This document shows positions 53,247-62,700 of a DNA stretch of 64,000 bases, piece after piece (within the stretch, counting starts at the first letter, position 1; each line of letters begins with the position of its first letter). This DNA is from Leifsonia sp. AK011 (GTDB lineage: Bacteria; Actinomycetota; Actinomycetes; Actinomycetales; Microbacteriaceae), in NCBI RefSeq assembly GCF_013410945.1, contig NZ_JACCCH010000001.1, positions 2,852,001 through 2,916,000 of the forward strand, in the 5' to 3' direction. The position numbers and the translations under genes were made by a program. The notes under the pieces were generated by a model. The model ran no database searches. It had not been told where the DNA came from and saw nothing but the letters and a program-made list of their open reading frames with translations.

Positions 53247-53867
53247 TCAGGGAGCGGGGCGGAGCAACGTCTCCACCCGCGAACGGATGGCTGAGGCGAT
53301 GTTCTCGATGGTGTCGCGTGCGTCGAGCACGAGGAAGCGCTCCGGCTCGGCTGCGGCGAGTTCGAGGTAGGCCTCGCTCACGCGCGCGTGGAAGTCATCC
53401 CCCGCGGCCTCGAGCCGGTCGTAGAGGGTGCGATCGGCAAGCCGGTCGCTGCCCTCACGCAGGTCGAGGAGCACCGTGAGGTCGGGCAGCAGTCCGTCCG
53501 TGGCCCACAGCGACAGGTCGCGCACCTCCTGAGCTCCCAGCACGCGGCCGGCACCCTGATAGGCGACCGAGGAGTCGAGGTAGCGATCCTGCACGACGAT
53601 CTCGCCGCGCTCGAGCGCCGGGCGCACCTTGGTGGCGATGTTGTGCGCGCGGTCGGCAGCGTAGATGAGTGCCTCGGCCCTGGGTGCGATCTCGCCGCGC
53701 CAGTGGAGCACGAGCTGGCGCAGTTCGAGCCCGACATCCGTTCCGCCGGGTTCGCGGGAGACGACAACGCCGTGACCCAACGCCTGGAGCCACTCGACGA
53801 GCAGGGCGGACTGGGTGGACTTGCCCGACCCGTCGCCGCCCTCGAAGGTGATGAAGAGCCCTGGCAT
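53247..53867 (-). CDS. tmk: Thymidylate kinase
   Basis: Phosphorylates dTMP to dTDP, 206 aa. P-loop FEGGDGSGKSTQSALLVEWL, substrate segment VVSREPGGTDVG, DRYLDSSVAYQGAGR in the middle, and LID region LREGSDRLADRTLYDRLEAA. The ATG directly abuts the topA stop (TAG then ATG on the minus strand), so topA-tmk are cotranscribed. Confidence 0.96.
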   Translation of the reverse strand: MPGLFITFEGGDGSGKSTQSALLVEWLQALGHGVVVSREPGGTDVGLELRQLVLHWRGEIAPRAEALIYAADRAHNIATKVRPALERGEIVVQDRYLDSSVAYQGAGRVLGAQEVRDLSLWATDGLLPDLTVLLDLREGSDRLADRTLYDRLEAAGDDFHARVSEAYLELAAAEPERFLVLDARDTIENIASAIRSRVETLLRPAP

Positions 53868-56582
53868 CTACTTCTTCTTGGCCGGTGCGCGCTTGGCGGC
53901 GGGCTTGCGGGCCGCGGGCTTCGCCTTCGGCTTGGCCGGTCCCTTGGCGCGCTTGTCGGCGAGCAGCTGCACGGCGCGGTCGTAGTCGATCTCCTCGATG
54001 ACCTCGCCACGCGGGATGGTGGCGTTGGTCGTGCCATCCGTCACATAGGGGCCGAAGCGGCCGTCCTTGATCTTGATGGCCTTCTCGCTCACCGGGTCGG
54101 GCTGCTCGAATTCCTTGAGGGCACTGGATGCCGCGCGCCCGCCGTACTTCGGCTGCGCGAAGATCTCGAGCGCACCAGGAAGGTCGATGTCGAAGATCTG
54201 GTCCTCACTCGTGAGGGACCGGCTGTCGGTGCCCTTCTTGAGGTACGGGCCGAATCGTCCGTTCTGCGCGGTGATCTCGGCGCCCGTCTCCGGGTCGGCT
54301 CCCACGACGCGGGGAAGCGAGAGCAGCTTGAGGGCGGTGTCGAGGTCGATGCTCGCGAGGTCCATGGTCTTGAAGAGCGAGGCGGTGCGGGGCTTGGGTG
54401 CCACGACCTTCTTGGGCTTCTTGACCTTCACCTCGCCGGTCTTCGGGTCGATGACCTCGACGGGCGCCTCCTCGGGAACCTCCGGCTCGAGCTCTGTCAC
54501 GTAGGGGCCGAAGCGGCCGTCCTTCGCGACGATCTCCTTGCCGTTGTCGGGGTTGACGCCGATCACGCGGTCGGTCACGACGGGGGCCTCGATGAGCTCG
54601 CGCGCCTTCTCGGCGGTCAGCTCGTCGGGGGCGAGCTCCTGCGGGATGTTGACGCGACGCGGGGTCTCCGGGTCGTCGCTCGGCGCCTCGAGGTACGGTC
54701 CGTACTTGCCGATGCGGAGGGTGATGTCGTCGGCGATCCGGATCGAGTTGATCTCGCGCGCGTCGATCTCCCCGAGGTTGTCGATGACACCGCGCAGGCC
54801 GCGGTGGTCGGCATTGCCGAAGTAGAAGCCGGTGAGCCACTCGACGCGGTCGGCCTCTCCCCCGGCGATGCGGTCGAGGTCGTCCTCCATGCCGGCAGTG
54901 AAGCCGTACTCCACGAGTTCGGCGAAGTACTGCTCGAGCAGCCGCACGACACTGAAGGCGATCCAGTTGGGCACGAGTGCCTGGCCGCGGGGCGTGACGT
55001 AGCCGCGGTCGATGATCGTGGAGATGATGCTCGCGTACGTCGACGGGCGGCCGATGCCTAGTTCCTCGAGCTGCTTGACGAGGCTCGCCTCGGTGTAGCG
55101 CGGGGGCGGGGATGTCTCGTGGCCCTTGGCCTCCATATCCACGACCGTCAGCTCCTGGCCGACGGTGAGCGGCGGCAGTTTCGCCTCGGCCTCTGCGGCG
55201 GCCTCGGCCGGCTCGTTGCGCTCCTCGTCCTTGCTCTCCTCGTAGGCCTGCATGAAACCGCGGAAGGTGATCACGGTTCCGGTGGCCACGAACTCCGCGA
55301 CGGAGTCCTTGGTGGTGCCGGTGATGGTGACGGAGGCGGTGGAGCCCTTGGCATCCGCCATCTGGGAGGCGACGGTGCGCTTCCAGATGAGGTCGTAGAG
55401 CTTGAAGTCGTTGCCGCGGAGCACGCTGGAGAGCTCGCTCGGTGTGCGGAAGGTGTCGCCGGACGGGCGGATGGCCTCGTGGGCCTCCTGGGCGTTCTTG
55501 GACTTGCCCGTGTACAGGCGCGGTGAGTCTGGCACGGTCTCGGCGCCGTAGAGAGCCTTGGCCTGTTTGCGCGCCGCGTCGATCGCCTGCTGGCTGAGCG
55601 ACGGCGAGTCGGTACGCATGTAGGTGATGTAGCCGTTCTCGTAGAGCGACTGCGCGACGCTCATCGTCTGGCGTGCGGAGAAACGCAGCTTGCGGCCGGC
55701 CTCCTGCTGCAGCGTCGACGTGGTGAAGGGCGCTGCGGGGCGGCGCGTGTAGGGCTTCGACTCGAGGTTGCTGACGACGATCGGGATGCCCGGCTGCCGC
55801 AGTGCATCGGCGAGGGCCTGTGCTGCGGTCTCGTCGAGGGCGACGGCGTCTCCCTTGAGCTTGCCGCGGTCGTCGAAGTCACGTCCGGCGGCGACGCGCT
55901 TGCCGTTGATGCGAACGAGTCGCGACTCGAAGCGGTTCTTCTCGGTGTCGGGGGTGAGACCGGCGAGCAGGTCCCAGTAGGCGGCGGTGACGAAGGCGAG
56001 ACGCTCGCGCTCACGGTCGACGACGAGGCGGGTGGCGGCGGACTGCACACGGCCGGCGGAGAGCCCGGGGCCGACCTTGCGCCAGAGCACAGGCGAGACC
56101 TCGTAGCCGTAGAGGCGGTCGAGGATGCGACGGGTCTCCTGTGCATCGACGAGTGCGGTGTCGATCTGCCGGGTGTGGTCGCGGGCGTACTGGATCGCGT
56201 CCTTGGTGATCTCGTGGAACACCATGCGGTGCACGGGAACCTTCGGCTTGAGCTCCTCGAGCAGGTGCCACGCGATGGCTTCGCCCTCGCGGTCCTCATC
56301 AGTGGCGAGGTAGAGCTCGTCGGCGCCCTTGAGTGCTCGCTTGAGTTCGGCGACCGTCTTCTTCTTGGCATCCGAGACCACGTAGTAGGGCTTGAAGTCG
56401 TTCTCGACGTCGATCGAGAACTTGCCGAGCGGGCCCTTCTTGAGCTCCGGCGGCAGGTTCTTCGGCTCGATGAGGTCACGGATGTGACCGACCGACGAGA
56501 GCACCTCATAGCCCTCGCCCAGGTACTGGGCGATCGTCTTCGCCTTGGTCGGCGACTCGACGATGACGAGCTTGGTGGTCAC
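53868..56582 (-). CDS. topA: DNA topoisomerase I
   Basis: Relaxes negative supercoils, 904 aa, type IA. TOPRIM domain: LVIVESPTKAKTIAQYLG near the N-terminus and the acidic triad in ATDEDREGEAIAWHL. Catalytic Tyr in ENGYITYMRTDSPSLS. The C-terminus has several TopoI_C repeat units (GRFGPYVT..., ...KYGPYLEAP), no zinc fingers, and a Lys/Pro/Ala tail ending RAPAKKK; both traits are usual in actinobacteria. The start is GTG 56582 with AAGGAG 5 nt upstream. Confidence 0.97.
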   Translation of the reverse strand: MTTKLVIVESPTKAKTIAQYLGEGYEVLSSVGHIRDLIEPKNLPPELKKGPLGKFSIDVENDFKPYYVVSDAKKKTVAELKRALKGADELYLATDEDREGEAIAWHLLEELKPKVPVHRMVFHEITKDAIQYARDHTRQIDTALVDAQETRRILDRLYGYEVSPVLWRKVGPGLSAGRVQSAATRLVVDRERERLAFVTAAYWDLLAGLTPDTEKNRFESRLVRINGKRVAAGRDFDDRGKLKGDAVALDETAAQALADALRQPGIPIVVSNLESKPYTRRPAAPFTTSTLQQEAGRKLRFSARQTMSVAQSLYENGYITYMRTDSPSLSQQAIDAARKQAKALYGAETVPDSPRLYTGKSKNAQEAHEAIRPSGDTFRTPSELSSVLRGNDFKLYDLIWKRTVASQMADAKGSTASVTITGTTKDSVAEFVATGTVITFRGFMQAYEESKDEERNEPAEAAAEAEAKLPPLTVGQELTVVDMEAKGHETSPPPRYTEASLVKQLEELGIGRPSTYASIISTIIDRGYVTPRGQALVPNWIAFSVVRLLEQYFAELVEYGFTAGMEDDLDRIAGGEADRVEWLTGFYFGNADHRGLRGVIDNLGEIDAREINSIRIADDITLRIGKYGPYLEAPSDDPETPRRVNIPQELAPDELTAEKARELIEAPVVTDRVIGVNPDNGKEIVAKDGRFGPYVTELEPEVPEEAPVEVIDPKTGEVKVKKPKKVVAPKPRTASLFKTMDLASIDLDTALKLLSLPRVVGADPETGAEITAQNGRFGPYLKKGTDSRSLTSEDQIFDIDLPGALEIFAQPKYGGRAASSALKEFEQPDPVSEKAIKIKDGRFGPYVTDGTTNATIPRGEVIEEIDYDRAVQLLADKRAKGPAKPKAKPAARKPAAKRAPAKKK

Positions 56583-56680
56583 GGTACTCCTTGTTTTCAG
56601 CGATGACGGGCCCAGATGGGGGCGTCAGCGACACCATACACACACTCACCCGGGTGACTCCTCATTCTGTCGGTAGTTAA

Positions 56681-56766
56681 GAGGTGCGGCGGGGACGCAC
56701 CGACCAGCAGAACCGAGGTGCGGCGGGGATGCACCGACGGGCGGAACTCAGGTGCGGCGCCCGTCC
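56681..56766. repeat. 2.5 tandem copies of a 34-bp hairpin repeat before topA
   Basis: Units 56681-56714 and 56715-56748 start GAGGTGCGGCGGGGA and differ at a few bases; a partial third copy (from 56749) enters the 3' end of the TadG-like gene. Each folds GGTGC..GCACC. It lies downstream of the Tad operon and upstream of topA. Confidence 0.85.
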
Positions 56767-57104
56767 TGCGGCGGCCCCGCGGTGGCCCTCGCACCCACCG
56801 TGAACCCGAGGATGCCGCGGCTCACGCCCACCGTGACGACGAGCCCGTCGACCTCGCACGACTGCAGTGCGGTGCCGTTCGTGGCGGCCACCTCTGCCGC
56901 GAGTTCGCAGGGGTATCCGGCGTGGCGACCGGATGCGACATCCGCCGCCGCAAGGGCTGCGGCATCCGCGGCTCCCGCCGCCTGGGCCCTGGCCACGAGC
57001 ACCTGGCTGAGCGGAAGCACGGCGGCCGCCACGACCGCGACGGCGGCGGTGAGACCGACGGCGAGCACCGTGCCGGATCCGCGCTCGGAGACCAGCGAGA
57101 TCAC
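56748..57104 (-). CDS. Helicase/secretion-neighbourhood TadE-like (TadG-type) protein
   Basis: 118 residues from GTG 57104 (GTGA overlap with the preceding TadE gene). MISLVSERGSGTVLAVGLTA leads into one transmembrane helix, then LSQVLVARAQAAGAADAAAL, the TadE/TadG-like signature (Rv3654c type). It ends with a small beta domain with a Cys pair (PCELAAE, LQSCEVDG). It is presumably a minor pseudopilin of the Tad system. Its 3' end carries part of the 34-bp repeat. Confidence 0.85.
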   Translation of the reverse strand: MISLVSERGSGTVLAVGLTAAVAVVAAAVLPLSQVLVARAQAAGAADAAALAAADVASGRHAGYPCELAAEVAATNGTALQSCEVDGLVVTVGVSRGILGFTVGARATAGPPQDGRRT

Positions 57105-57442
57105 TTGCCTCCACCCAGCGCGCAGCTCGACGCCGCGAGCGGGATACCCGCGGGGCCGAGGGCTGCGGTCGCGCTCACGGTGACGCACACGAGCTCTCCC
57201 TGCGCCCATTGGGAGACGCTCGCGCCCGGTGCCACCTGCGCCGCGATGCCGACCCCGTCGCCGCGGCCCGCAGCACGGGCGGCCGCTGCCGCGGCATCCT
57301 GCACGCGGATCTGCGCTCCCGCCACCGCGATACCCCCGAGGCACAGCGCGAGCACAACCATGACGGTCGGCAGTGCGATCGCGAACTCCGCTGTGATGCT
57401 GCCCCGTTCGCCGTGCACCGCGTCACGGAATCGAGAGCGCAT
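57101..57442 (-). CDS. TadE family minor pilin
   Basis: 113 residues. HGERGSITAEFAIALPTVMV is the TadE prepilin-like motif with the processing-site glycine and the Glu five residues later. One hydrophobic helix follows, then VQDAAAAAARAAGRGD and two cysteines. Overlaps the DUF4244 gene by 20 bp upstream and the next gene by 4 bp downstream. Confidence 0.88.
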   Translation of the reverse strand: MRSRFRDAVHGERGSITAEFAIALPTVMVVLALCLGGIAVAGAQIRVQDAAAAAARAAGRGDGVGIAAQVAPGASVSQWAQGELVCVTVSATAALGPAGIPLAASSCALGGGK

Positions 57443-57620
57443 GACGCACCACGTCGGTGAGCATGCCCCGCACCTCCTCCGACCGGAGGATCACCACGAG
57501 GAGACCCGCGAAGCCGACCGCGGCCAACGTGGCGATGGCGTACTCGGCGGTCGCGGCGCCGTCCTCCTCCTGCCACAGTCGCCGCACGAAGGTCGGGAAT
57601 GTCGTTCGAGCTCGGAACAT
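57423..57620 (-). CDS. DUF4244 / Flp-like pilin
   Basis: 65 residues from ATG 57620. EEDGAATAEYAIATLAAVGF is the class III prepilin (Flp) signature: Gly before a hydrophobic helix with Glu at mature position 5 and Tyr at 6. This is presumably the major pilin subunit of the Tad-type pilus. Too short to hold any other domain. Confidence 0.88.
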   Translation of the reverse strand: MFRARTTFPTFVRRLWQEEDGAATAEYAIATLAAVGFAGLLVVILRSEEVRGMLTDVVRHALSIP

Positions 57621-57707
57621 CACTGCATCCTTTCTGGCCCGAGCTCCTCCAGTCTGTTCGATCACGCCTCGGCGAGGGCGGCGATTGCGGCATCCGGCGG
57701 ACTGCCG

Positions 57708-58613
57708 TCAGAACGATGAGACGGTGGAGGACAGGACGGCCACCAGCAGCGGCGCGACCCCGAGTACGAGGAACGCCGGGAGCACGCACAGGCCGAGCGG
57801 CAGCATGAGGCGCACCCCGAGCGCAGCGGCCGCGGCCTGGGCCTCAGCTCGGGCGTCCCTGCGCTGTTCCTCGGCTTCGGCCCTGAGCAGCTCGGCGGCG
57901 GGCACGCCCGCGCGCGTCGAGAGAGCGAGCACACCGTCGATCCCGCCCGAATCCTCCGGCAACTCGAACCGCCGAAGCGCCTCGGCCGTGGCCGCCTTCG
58001 CGCGCTCGAGTGACCCGCCACCCGACACCGCAACAGCGGTGAGTTCGCAGGCGAGGCCCGGCGTCACATCGCGCGTGAGCGCGGATGCCACGAGCCGCCG
58101 GTTCCACGCCCGCGCAACCACGATCAACCCCACCCCGACCACCAGGAGGGTCCACCCGATGGGTGAGCCGAACAGCACCTCGATCGTGCCGAACCCGAGC
58201 AGCGAGCCGAATACCAGCCCGACGAACGGCAGCACGAGCACCACGCGTGCGGTCGCCCTCGGGCCCGCGAGCGCGACCTGTGCGTCGCGTGCGGCGTCGG
58301 CGAGCGACCGCAGCGAGCGGGCGTAGTCGCGGAGCGCTCCCGCGAGGGGAGCCCCGGCATCCGTCGCCACGCTCCACGCTGCGGCGAGCCCACGCCAGGC
58401 TGCGCGTTCGTTCGCTGGCAAACCGGCGGATGCCGCCACCAGCGCCTCGGCCACGTCGTGGGTGCCCACGGCCGACGCAACCACCGCGTTGCCCGAGGTC
58501 TCGGCGACGAACCGCCACGCGGCACCCGGGGCAACTCCAGCTGCCAGCAGCACCGCGAGCCGCTGCGCAACCCGGGCCGCCCCGCTGATTCCCGCGTCGC
58601 CCGGTTCCTTCAC
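57708..58613 (-). CDS. Type II secretion system F family protein (TadB/TadC-like)
   Basis: 301 residues, inner-membrane platform of the pilus machine. Hydrophobic segments near the N-terminus (VAQRLAVLLAAGVAPG), the middle (VVLVLPFVGLVFGSLLGFG) and the C-terminus (MLPLGLCVLPAFLVLGVAPL). A soluble T2SSF domain lies between, with LSTRAGVPAAELLRAEAEEQ. Only one F-type gene is present rather than the TadB/TadC pair. Overlaps the ATPase gene by 4 bp. Confidence 0.87.
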   Translation of the reverse strand: MKEPGDAGISGAARVAQRLAVLLAAGVAPGAAWRFVAETSGNAVVASAVGTHDVAEALVAASAGLPANERAAWRGLAAAWSVATDAGAPLAGALRDYARSLRSLADAARDAQVALAGPRATARVVLVLPFVGLVFGSLLGFGTIEVLFGSPIGWTLLVVGVGLIVVARAWNRRLVASALTRDVTPGLACELTAVAVSGGGSLERAKAATAEALRRFELPEDSGGIDGVLALSTRAGVPAAELLRAEAEEQRRDARAEAQAAAAALGVRLMLPLGLCVLPAFLVLGVAPLLVAVLSSTVSSF

Positions 58614-59581
58614 AGCGGCACCACGGCCAGGCGATCCCGTTCGTCGATCACGAGCCGCCCGGCGCCTCCCAGCCGTCGACCGCCAGCGTCCCGTTCGAGA
58701 TGCAGCACCGCACCGATGGCGCTGGCCGCCTGCCGCGCGACGGCGATCGCGTCGAGTCCGGCGAGCGCTCCGAGTGCCTCAAGGCGAGCGGGCACGTCCG
58801 AGATCGAGTTCGCGTGGAGGGTGCCCGCCCCGCCATCGTGGCCGGTGTTGAGGGCGGAGAGCAGGTCGCGCACCTCCGCACCGCGGCACTCCCCCAGCAC
58901 GAGTCGGTCGGGGCGCATGCGCAGCGCCTCTCGGACGAGCCTCGGCAGCGTCACCTCCCCGGCGCCTTCGAGATTGGGTTGGCGGGCCTCGAGCGTCACG
59001 ACGTGCGGATGCTCGATACGCAGCTCCGCGACATCCTCGATCACGACGATGCGTTCGCCCGGCGACGCTGCCCCGAGCAGAGCCGCGAGAAATGTCGTCT
59101 TGCCGGATCCGCCAGCACCCGTGATCAGCAGATTCGCGCGGGATGCCACGAGCCCCCGCACCACGCCCGCGTCCCCTTCCGCGAAGAACCCCGCGCCCTC
59201 GAGGTGCTCGAGGCTCGGCCGCTCAAGCCTGGGCAGGCGGATCGAGAGGTAGGTGCCCGCCGTCGCGATCGGCGGCAGGACCGCGTGGACGCGCACGCCG
59301 TCACCGAGGCGAACATCGACCATGGGGGATGCCTCGTCGACATGCCGCCCACCCGCCGCAATCAGCCGTACCGCAAGCTCGCGCGCGTCGGCCTCGCTTA
59401 GATCGGGCCGATGTCGCACTGCTCCAGCTCCGCGATCGACCCACACACCCCCGCGTCCATTGACGAATACGTCGGTCACGGCAGGGTCGCGCAGAACGCT
59501 CGCCAGCGCCCCGAAGTCAGCGCCCACCATCCTCCCCGGCGGGGGTTCTGCCTCACCTGGGGCCCGAACCACAAAGCTCAT
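58610..59581 (-). CDS. tadA: Tad pilus assembly ATPase (CpaF/TadA)
   Basis: 323 residues, a short VirB11/CpaF-type secretion ATPase. N-terminal DPAVTDVFVNGRGGVWVDRG is the typical NTD strand. Walker A GAGGSGKTTFLAAL near residue 165, Asp box RIVVIEDVAEL, Walker B LRMRPDRLVLGECRGAEV, and the final His box region NTGHDGGAGTLHANS. It drives pilus extension. The start is leaderless (TAGCGT 6 nt before ATG 59581), so this is the first gene of the operon tadA-F-flp-tadE-tadG. No septum-site (SSD) gene is next to it in the window. Confidence 0.92.
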   Translation of the reverse strand: MSFVVRAPGEAEPPPGRMVGADFGALASVLRDPAVTDVFVNGRGGVWVDRGAGAVRHRPDLSEADARELAVRLIAAGGRHVDEASPMVDVRLGDGVRVHAVLPPIATAGTYLSIRLPRLERPSLEHLEGAGFFAEGDAGVVRGLVASRANLLITGAGGSGKTTFLAALLGAASPGERIVVIEDVAELRIEHPHVVTLEARQPNLEGAGEVTLPRLVREALRMRPDRLVLGECRGAEVRDLLSALNTGHDGGAGTLHANSISDVPARLEALGALAGLDAIAVARQAASAIGAVLHLERDAGGRRLGGAGRLVIDERDRLAVVPL

Positions 59582-59587
59582 GGACCG

Positions 59588-59593
59588 ACGCTA
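59588..59593 (-). promoter_or_regulatory. -10 box, leaderless start of the Tad operon
   Basis: TAGCGT on the minus strand, 6 nt before ATG 59581. Confidence 0.6.
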
Positions 59594-59675
59594 GACAGCG
59601 CGCGCTGGCACCCGAGGTGCGGCCAGCGAAGTCGTGGACGACGTTCCAGAACCACAAACTGGGGAGGGCGCGACG

Positions 59676-59709
59676 AACGGGGCCAGCGGCGTGAACCGCT
59701 GGCCCCGTT
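59676..59709 (-). terminator. Terminator of the GH43/CWB2 gene
   Basis: Perfect 14-bp arms starting AACGGGGCCAGCGG with a 6-nt loop, beginning 15 bp after the stop codon on the minus strand. No T-tract follows. Confidence 0.75.
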
Positions 59710-59724
59710 GCATCCGTACCTAGA

Positions 59725-62700
59725 TCACGAGCAGGGTGTGAGGTTCTCCACGGCCTCGCTCAGGGAGGGGAGGCCACCGAGGAGCGTCACGTGGGTCACG
59801 CCCAGCGCCTCGAGGTCGTCGAGCACTCCCTGCGGCACACACTCAGTGCGCACCGAGAACATCGGGGCGCCCTCCTTGCCAGCCCAGGCAGACCCGGCGA
59901 GCGCGTCGGGGAAGGTGGCCCCCGTCGCGAGGAACGCCCGGTCAGCCGACTCGAACGCGTCAGCATTGATGGCTCGCGCCGTCGCATAACGGTCGGCACC
60001 GGCGAGGCGCACCGCGTTCGTGACAGCGTCAGCGCTCTCGAAGACCGCCTCCGAGACCGAGTTGGTGTCACCCAGGACCCGCGTATCGGTCACCCCGAGA
60101 GCGGCCAAGAGGTCGACTGTCTCCGTGCCGATGCTGGTTCCGGCGCCGTCCACGAGGATCACCGGCGCATCGTTCGCTCCGGCGGCACCGCCCGCGGCCA
60201 GCGCGTCAGGGAACTTGGTTCCCGTCGACAGGTAGGCAAGCGTTGCCCCGGCATCACCGAACGCGTAGTCCGCCAGCATCCGCGACGTCTCGAAGCGGTT
60301 GGCTCCACCGAGACGCACGATCTCGTCGGCCATCGTCTCCAGCTCCGCGTAGACCGAGGCACCGACCGACGGAAGGCCGCCGACCACCACGATCTTCGCC
60401 GGGTTCAACCGCTCGATCTCGGCCGCCACGTCCGCGGGCAGCGAGCTCGGTGACACGAGCAGCAGCGGACCGCCCTCGAACGCCGCCGCAGGACCCGCCG
60501 ACAGCGCATCCGGGTAGTTCTGACCGTTCGCGATGTACACCACGGGCGCGGAGTCGGGGTAGGACTCCTGCGAGATATTCACGGCCGTCGCGAAGCGGTT
60601 CTCACCGGCGACGCGGTCCTTCGTCACCTCGCCAGTCGGCTCCGTCGTCACCACAACGCGGATCTGCGTCTCGGCGTTGGCGGGGTCGAGTTGCTCGGAC
60701 TCCGTGAGGGTGAAGACGGGCATCCCGTCGACATCCCAGTGGATGGTCGCCGCGCGGGTGTGGCGACGCGGATCGAAGAGTCCGGCATCCGTTGCCTCAC
60801 CCGGGAGCGACGTGTCGTTCGCGGTGCGCGAGTGGAACACGATCACGGGGTTGCCGAGCTCGTCCACGGTGAACGAGTTGTGACCGGGTCCGACCTGGCC
60901 GGGAACATCCGCCGACGTCAGCACGGGGTAACCCACCTTGGTCCACGTTGCCGGGTCCATGAGGTCGGCACCCTCCTCGGCGTACAGCAGGCCGACGGAG
61001 TACTTGTCGTCTACCGACGATGCCGAGAACGACACATAGATGCGCCCGTTGTTGACGATGACCGCAGGGCCCTCATCGATCGCATCGCCGTTGGTCGCCT
61101 TCTCCCAGGCGTACTCGGGAGCCGACAGCAGAATCGACTGCGTCAGCAGGCGACGCGGGTCGACGGGGTCGATCTCCGCCATGCGCAGCGTCGAACCCGC
61201 CCCGGTCTCTGCCCAGATGGCGTAGTGCTTGCCACCCGACTCGAAGTACGTCATGTCGAGCGAGAAGTGGGTGAACGCCGAGTCTCCAGCCTGGGGGATC
61301 ATCTGGCCGAGGTTGACCCAGTTGTCCGGGTTCATGGCTGCGGCGCCACCGAACTCGCCACCGACGTACTTCAGCACAGCCGGGCGGATGTCCCAGACTC
61401 CCCCACCACGAGCGGCCGTGAAGAACACGTACCAGTCGTCGCCGATCTTCTCGATCTCGGGAGCCCAGATGAATCGGTTGAGTTCCGCACTCGAGTTCTC
61501 GTGCCAGATGGTGACCTCCTCGGCGGTCTTCAGGCCCTCGATCGTCTGCGCGCGGCGCAGCACGACGCGGTCGTAGCCGTTCGGGTCGTCGGCGCGCGTC
61601 ATAGGGTACGACGCGGTGAAGTAGTACCAGCCGTCCTCACCGATGGTCACGTCAGGGTCGGCGCGACGCTCGATGAGCGGGTCGGAGTACGTCTTCGCCG
61701 AGACCGTGCCCGACACGGTGTAGACACCGGGTGTTGAGGTGTCGACGGCCGCGAGGTCGTCGGCGTTCCACTCCACGGGGAGCTTCGACGTCGATCCGCT
61801 CGAGTAGCGCCCGGTGGCGCTCTTCGGCAGCTCGAACGTTCCGCCCTCCGTGATCTCGACGTCGGTGAACGCGTCGACGGACGTGTTCACGACCCGGCTC
61901 AGCTTGGACGTCACGCGAGCCAGTTCGCTTGCGGTGAGGCCCGTGCTCGCCGTCTCCATCGCTCCCGCGGGGAACGTGCCGCTCGCCGATGCCGGACCTG
62001 CAGCCGCCGCGACGGGCGCGGAGAAGGTCACGAAGTCCGGCGTCTCGACGGTGTACGCGAGCTGGTCGGTCGTGTTCACGTAGGTGAGCACATAGGCCGC
62101 GCGCCCGTTGTCGTAGCGCACCGAGACGCGAGTCGCGCTGACACCCGAGGGCGCGAACGTGACCAGGCGCTGGTTCGTGTACTGCACGAGGTCGGTCGAG
62201 TCGTACACGTAGATGCGGTTGCCCGCGGAGTTCTGCGTGGCGACGAGTCCGAACTCACCGTCCGGGGTGCGGAAGACCTCGGGTGAACCGAACTTCTGCG
62301 AACCGAGCGTCGGGTAGAACAGTCCGCGCCCGTTGTTCAGTGCGGAGTACGTCGTGCCGTCGACGGATGTCGCGACGTGCAGTACATCGGTGCGGGTGGT
62401 GTCACCCGTCTGGATGTACGTGCCGAGCTGACCGGCATCCGCTGCGAGCACCGTGATGGGGTACTCGCGCGTTGCCGTTGCTCCGCCCAGCGAGAAGGTC
62501 GCGGTGAGCGTGATGGCACGCTCGTCCGCGGCACGGGTGACCGTGCCATCCGGTGCCACGACTGCGGCATCGGACGACTGCCAGGACACCGCAGCGCCAT
62601 CAACCTCGGTCTTCAGCACGATGTTGCCGAAGACGTGTGTGATGGCGAGATCGAAACCGTCGGCGATGAAGTCGACGTCCTTCTGCGGGTTGTCGGCGAG

